In this document: positions 5,350 through 7,913 of the stretch, piece after piece
How the letters are laid out: each line of letters opens with the position of its first letter
Numbering within the stretch: position 1 is the stretch's first letter
DNA from: Clostridia bacterium
Lineage (GTDB): Bacteria > Bacillota > Clostridia > Oscillospirales > CAG-272
Length of the DNA stretch: 7,913 bases
Direction: 5' to 3'
Assembly: GCA_900753285.1 (NCBI GenBank)
Contig: CAADYN010000270.1
Location: 1-7,913 of the forward strand
Translations under genes and position numbers: made by a program
Notes under the pieces: model-generated
Seen by the model: the letters and a program-made list of their open reading frames with translations, nothing else
What the model was told of the DNA's origin: nothing
Databases searched by the model: none

Positions 5350-6231
5350 TTATTTTTCCGCGTTTTGGCCCTCTTCCTTCGAGACTGTCTTTACTCTGAT
5401 GACGTCTCCTCTGTTATACTGCTTTATGTTTCCGTCGGGCAGCTTTACTTTTATAGTACCCTGGAGAGGACTGATTTCGGTGACAACGCCCACTCCGTCC
5501 GAGGTTTTTACGGTGGAGTCGACCGGCGGGGTTTTCGCTATCTCAGCCTCGTATGTGTCGTGCTCGTATCTCAGGCAGCACATCAGACGACCGCAAGCGC
5601 CGGATATTTTCGACGAATTGAGCGATAGATTCTGCTCCTTCGCCATTTTGATTGAAACCTGAACAAAGTCCGAGAGGAAGCGTGAGCAGCAGAGAGGCTG
5701 ACCGCATACGCCGAGCCCGCCGAGCATTTTCGCTTCGTCGCGGATTCCTATCTGTCTCAGCTCTATTCTTGTGCGGAAAACGGAGGCGAGATCCTTCACA
5801 AGCTCACGGAAGTCTACTCGTATCTCGGCGGAGTAGTAGAACAAAAGCTTGCTGTTGTCGAGGGTGTATTCCGCGCTGATGAGCTTCATGCCGAGCTTGT
5901 GTTCAGCTATTTTCTGCTTGCAGATGTCGAACGCTTCGGCTTCAAGACGCTTGTTTTCCTCGTATTTCGCAGTGTCTGCTTCCGTTGCTTTTCTCACAGC
6001 GGGACGGAGCGGAGGAACAATCTTTGACACGTCCGTCATGCGGTTTCCTTCCGATACATAGCCGTATTCGATTCCGCGAGCCGTTTCGACTACCGCAAAG
6101 TCGCCAGCTTCAAATTTGATGCCGGACGGGTAGAAGTAGTACACCTTTCCCGCGTCACGGAACCTTATTCCGATTATTTCGATGTCGCCCGATTCCGGCA
6201 GTTCCACCGAAGATGCATTTTCTTTATCCAT
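5350..6231 (-). CDS. ricT: RicT (YaaT) family protein, PSP1 domain
   Basis: Homologue of B. subtilis RicT/YaaT, part of the RicAFT complex that promotes RNase Y-dependent mRNA maturation and affects sporulation and biofilm formation. The 293 residues match the family: an N-terminal beta-rich part (IIGIRFRDAGKVYYFYP, 19-35), the FEAGDFAVVETARGIEYG region (40-57), and the PSP1 C-terminal domain with RIELRQIGIRDEAKMLGGLG (155-174). Six cysteines stand in two clusters, VCGQPLCC (175-182) and GACGRLMCC (211-219); in B. subtilis the complex carries [4Fe-4S] clusters, so these are the likely ligands. A variable tail (about 235-293) follows. ATG at 6231 has AGGAG nine bases upstream. It follows holB by 42 bases with no terminator seen, probably in the same transcript. 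Confidence 0.96.
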   Translation of the reverse strand: MDKENASSVELPESGDIEIIGIRFRDAGKVYYFYPSGIKFEAGDFAVVETARGIEYGYVSEGNRMTDVSKIVPPLRPAVRKATEADTAKYEENKRLEAEAFDICKQKIAEHKLGMKLISAEYTLDNSKLLFYYSAEIRVDFRELVKDLASVFRTRIELRQIGIRDEAKMLGGLGVCGQPLCCSRFLSDFVQVSIKMAKEQNLSLNSSKISGACGRLMCCLRYEHDTYEAEIAKTPPVDSTVKTSDGVGVVTEISPLQGTIKVKLPDGNIKQYNRGDVIRVKTVSKEEGQNAEK

Positions 6232-6273
6232 ATATGTGAACTCCTGATTTATAAAGTGGATGTAATAATTAAT

Positions 6274-7260
6274 TTAAGCTCCGATAAGCGCGGTCAGAAC
6301 GGTATTTACCGAGCAGTTTAGGCTGATGTCGTCCTCTGCATTTGTCACTGCCGAATACAGCTCCACGGCGCGTTTTATCGAGATTTTCTTGGCGAACGGC
6401 GGTATTTCGGTGTAAAACACAAGCTCGCAGCCCTTTTTATCGGCTATAATATCGCGCAGAGCAAAACGCATGAGTGAAAGCACCTCGCATATCTCCGCCC
6501 TGTCCTTCGGCATTTTTCCGCGAATGAAGAGAATACCGTCCGACGATTTTCCCGAGAGCATCAGTGATAAGAGCTCCTCCGCGCATTTGTAGAGCTTCGC
6601 TTCCTCGTCACCGTTTTCGTACAGCTCAACAGCACGACCGAGTGAGCCTGAGGCAAGATGTGACGCGTATTCGAGCTTCTTTTTGTCGGCGTTTTTGTAT
6701 TTTTTCGAGAGATATTCTTCAATGAATGAAGCGGGGAACTTTTCCGTTCTGAGTACAGGCGCGCGGCTTCTGACAGTTTCGAGAAGGGACGCAGAATCCT
6801 CGCAAAGCAGAAAGAACATGACAAATTCCGGCGGTTCTTCTATCGGGAGAAGGAGAGCGTTCTGCGCGGCGGGAGTGAGATAATCCGCGTCTTTTATAAT
6901 GTAGAACTTTTTTTCACCGTCGTTCGGCGCAATGTACAGCGTGTCCTTGATGGGGCGTATTAAATCCACTCCGATGGAAGCTTTGTCCTCCGGCTTCTTT
7001 GTCACGAGAACATCCGCGGAAATACCCGAGAGTATTCTCTTGCACGAGTCGCATTCGCCGCACGGTATAGGAGATGAGCCGTCGTTCTTCCTCTCGCAAA
7101 CCTCAGCCGCGCATATTGACAGTGCAGTGAGCATTTTTCCAGAGCCGCTCGAACCTTCGATAATATATGCGTGAGCAGTCCTGCCGGTTGATATATCGGA
7201 GGATATTATGCCCTTCAGCCGCTTATTTCCGATAATATTCGGGAAAAAATCACGTTCCAT
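6274..7260 (-). CDS. holB: DNA polymerase III delta prime subunit (clamp loader)
   Basis: Subunit of the complex that loads the beta sliding clamp at replication. The 328 residues show the AAA+ layout: IIGNKRLKGII (9-19), HAYIIEGSSGSGKM (30-43) with Walker A-like G36...GK42, a Cys group (C55, C67, C70, C73) in the zinc-binding position, Walker B-like FYIIKDADYL (119-128), and AAQNALLLPIEEPPE (131-145), the clamp-loader signature usually read as NALLKTLEEPP. The arginine-finger motif, usually SRC, reads SRA (165-167). The C-terminal helical part is poorly conserved, as in other delta prime proteins. The next gene being ricT favours delta prime over the related gamma/tau subunit, and the length fits. 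ATG at 7260 has GGAAGG six bases upstream. It is the first gene of its transcript; tmk and yaaQ/yaaR, which precede it in B. subtilis, are not here. Confidence 0.93.
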   Translation of the reverse strand: MERDFFPNIIGNKRLKGIISSDISTGRTAHAYIIEGSSGSGKMLTALSICAAEVCERKNDGSSPIPCGECDSCKRILSGISADVLVTKKPEDKASIGVDLIRPIKDTLYIAPNDGEKKFYIIKDADYLTPAAQNALLLPIEEPPEFVMFFLLCEDSASLLETVRSRAPVLRTEKFPASFIEEYLSKKYKNADKKKLEYASHLASGSLGRAVELYENGDEEAKLYKCAEELLSLMLSGKSSDGILFIRGKMPKDRAEICEVLSLMRFALRDIIADKKGCELVFYTEIPPFAKKISIKRAVELYSAVTNAEDDISLNCSVNTVLTALIGA

Positions 7261-7329
7261 GCTAATCCTTCCTTTTCAAACGGTAAAATACGGCTTTGTT
7301 TATTCGAGCATCCCTCTATAACCGAATTT

Positions 7330-7359
7330 ATTATAACATAATAACGTGCGTTTTGTCAA
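7330..7359 (-). promoter_or_regulatory. Strong predicted sigma-A promoter of holB-ricT
   Basis: On the minus strand TTGACA (7354-7359) and TATAAT (7330-7335), both perfect, are separated by 18 bases, with an extended -10 TG one base before the -10 box. Transcription should start near 7323, giving a leader of about 60 bases. A 7-bp AT-only palindrome (7328-7344) overlaps the -10. Confidence 0.85.
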
Positions 7360-7395
7360 ACCTAATATTATAAATATAAGGTGAGGATATGCGAT

Positions 7396-7913
7396 ATGGA
7401 ATTCATAAAAAAACACACGGCGGTATTTCTTTCGTTGTTCAGCGTGATGTCGGCGGCGGTTATTTTTCTGGGAGCATACGCGCTTGTCGATTTGTCCGGC
7501 GAGAGGGAAGAGAAAAACAGTCTTTCGAGGATATACGAGGTCGAGATGAAAAACACCGCCGAGAACCTGCTCATGAGCCTGAAAAACGCGGACAAAACCG
7601 TCTCATATCATTATGCACTGAACGCACTGGAATACGCAAAAAGAGCGGGAAATTTTACGGCGGCGGAGTTTTTTTCAGATGTGTCGTCGGCTGTGCTTGA
7701 GGAACGCGGCGGGGAATACACTGATATGCTCGAGAACAAGATAAAAGCGGGATTTGACGAAAACTCGGACAAGACAGAACCGACACCCGAGACAACTGTC
7801 AGAGCAAACGTTACCGCAGCCGAGATGAAGAGAGCCGAGAAAAACGCGAACGAGCTGCTCGGGCTGAAAAACACGCTGAAATACATCGGAGGGGAGGGAG
7901 AGCTTGTTTTCGC
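7396..7913 (+). CDS. Unrecognised membrane-anchored protein, N-terminal part (cut by window edge)
   Basis: The frame is open for 172 codons from ATG at 7396 to the last base with no stop, so the gene runs on beyond the window. AGGTGAGG ends nine bases before this ATG; a competing ATG at 7389 lies almost on that site and opens a frame that closes at 7700. Residues 1-8 are basic, 9-31 a hydrophobic segment with no clear cleavage site, so a single-pass anchor with the rest outside is likely. Residues about 33-120 are charged and helical-looking, about 120-135 an acidic Thr/Pro-rich linker, and from 139 the pattern VTAAEMKRAEKNANELLGL resembles the first helix of a PepSY-type domain. Anchor, helical stretch, then PepSY-like repeats is the plan of the spore germination protein YpeB, but similarity is too weak to name it. 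It is divergent from holB, 135 bases away. Confidence 0.75.
   Translation, partial: MEFIKKHTAVFLSLFSVMSAAVIFLGAYALVDLSGEREEKNSLSRIYEVEMKNTAENLLMSLKNADKTVSYHYALNALEYAKRAGNFTAAEFFSDVSSAVLEERGGEYTDMLENKIKAGFDENSDKTEPTPETTVRANVTAAEMKRAEKNANELLGLKNTLKYIGGEGELVF

Noticed and set aside
7389..7700. Plus-strand frame starting at ATG 7389, with the minus-strand frames below it
   Set aside because: Its ATG sits on the ribosome binding site that correctly spaces the ATG at 7396, whose frame stays open to the window end and encodes a plausible membrane anchor.

Overview
The window reads as chromosomal DNA from a Gram-positive anaerobe of the Clostridia, possibly a gut Oscillospiraceae/Christensenellales-type organism. 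The class assignment rests on gene order: holB, ricT (yaaT), trmN6 (yabB) and rsmI (yabC) follow one another on the minus strand, as in the Bacillus subtilis holB-yaaT-yabA-yabB-yazA-yabC region. Here yabA and yazA are absent and a small ferredoxin gene sits in the gap. An anaerobic lifestyle is suggested by the 2[4Fe-4S] ferredoxin. All names are assigned by reading motifs; no database search was possible.

Layout, right to left (the direction of most transcription). At the right edge (7396-7913, + strand) is the 5' part of an unrecognised membrane-anchored protein gene, divergent from holB. The divergent gap carries a near-perfect vegetative promoter for holB-ricT. A second promoter with phased A-tracts drives the ferredoxin gene, which is followed by a likely intrinsic terminator. 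Then come trmN6, rsmI, a TIM-barrel sugar isomerase/epimerase gene and a cysteine-type sulfatase gene, with gaps of 15, 52 and 24 bases and no convincing terminator between them. After a 313-base gene-free, AT-rich stretch the left edge holds the 5' two thirds or so of nagA (N-acetylglucosamine-6-phosphate deacetylase), cut off by the window.

The right half is housekeeping: clamp-loader delta prime subunit, RicT (mRNA maturation/sporulation), a tRNA methyltransferase and a 16S rRNA methyltransferase. The left half looks like sugar scavenging: a sulfatase without an export signal, an isomerase/epimerase and NagA. Together they could remove sulfate from an imported amino sugar and feed it into glycolysis; this is inference.

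The least ordinary DNA is upstream of nagA. A promoter (TTGTAA-17-TATAAT) has a dyad lying across its -35/-10 spacer, and its predicted leader contains a 93-base imperfect inverted repeat that folds into one long nested hairpin ending just before the ribosome binding site. This could be a structured regulatory leader, an operator pair or a small MITE-like element. I see no CRISPR array, rRNA, tRNA, insertion sequence or replication origin.
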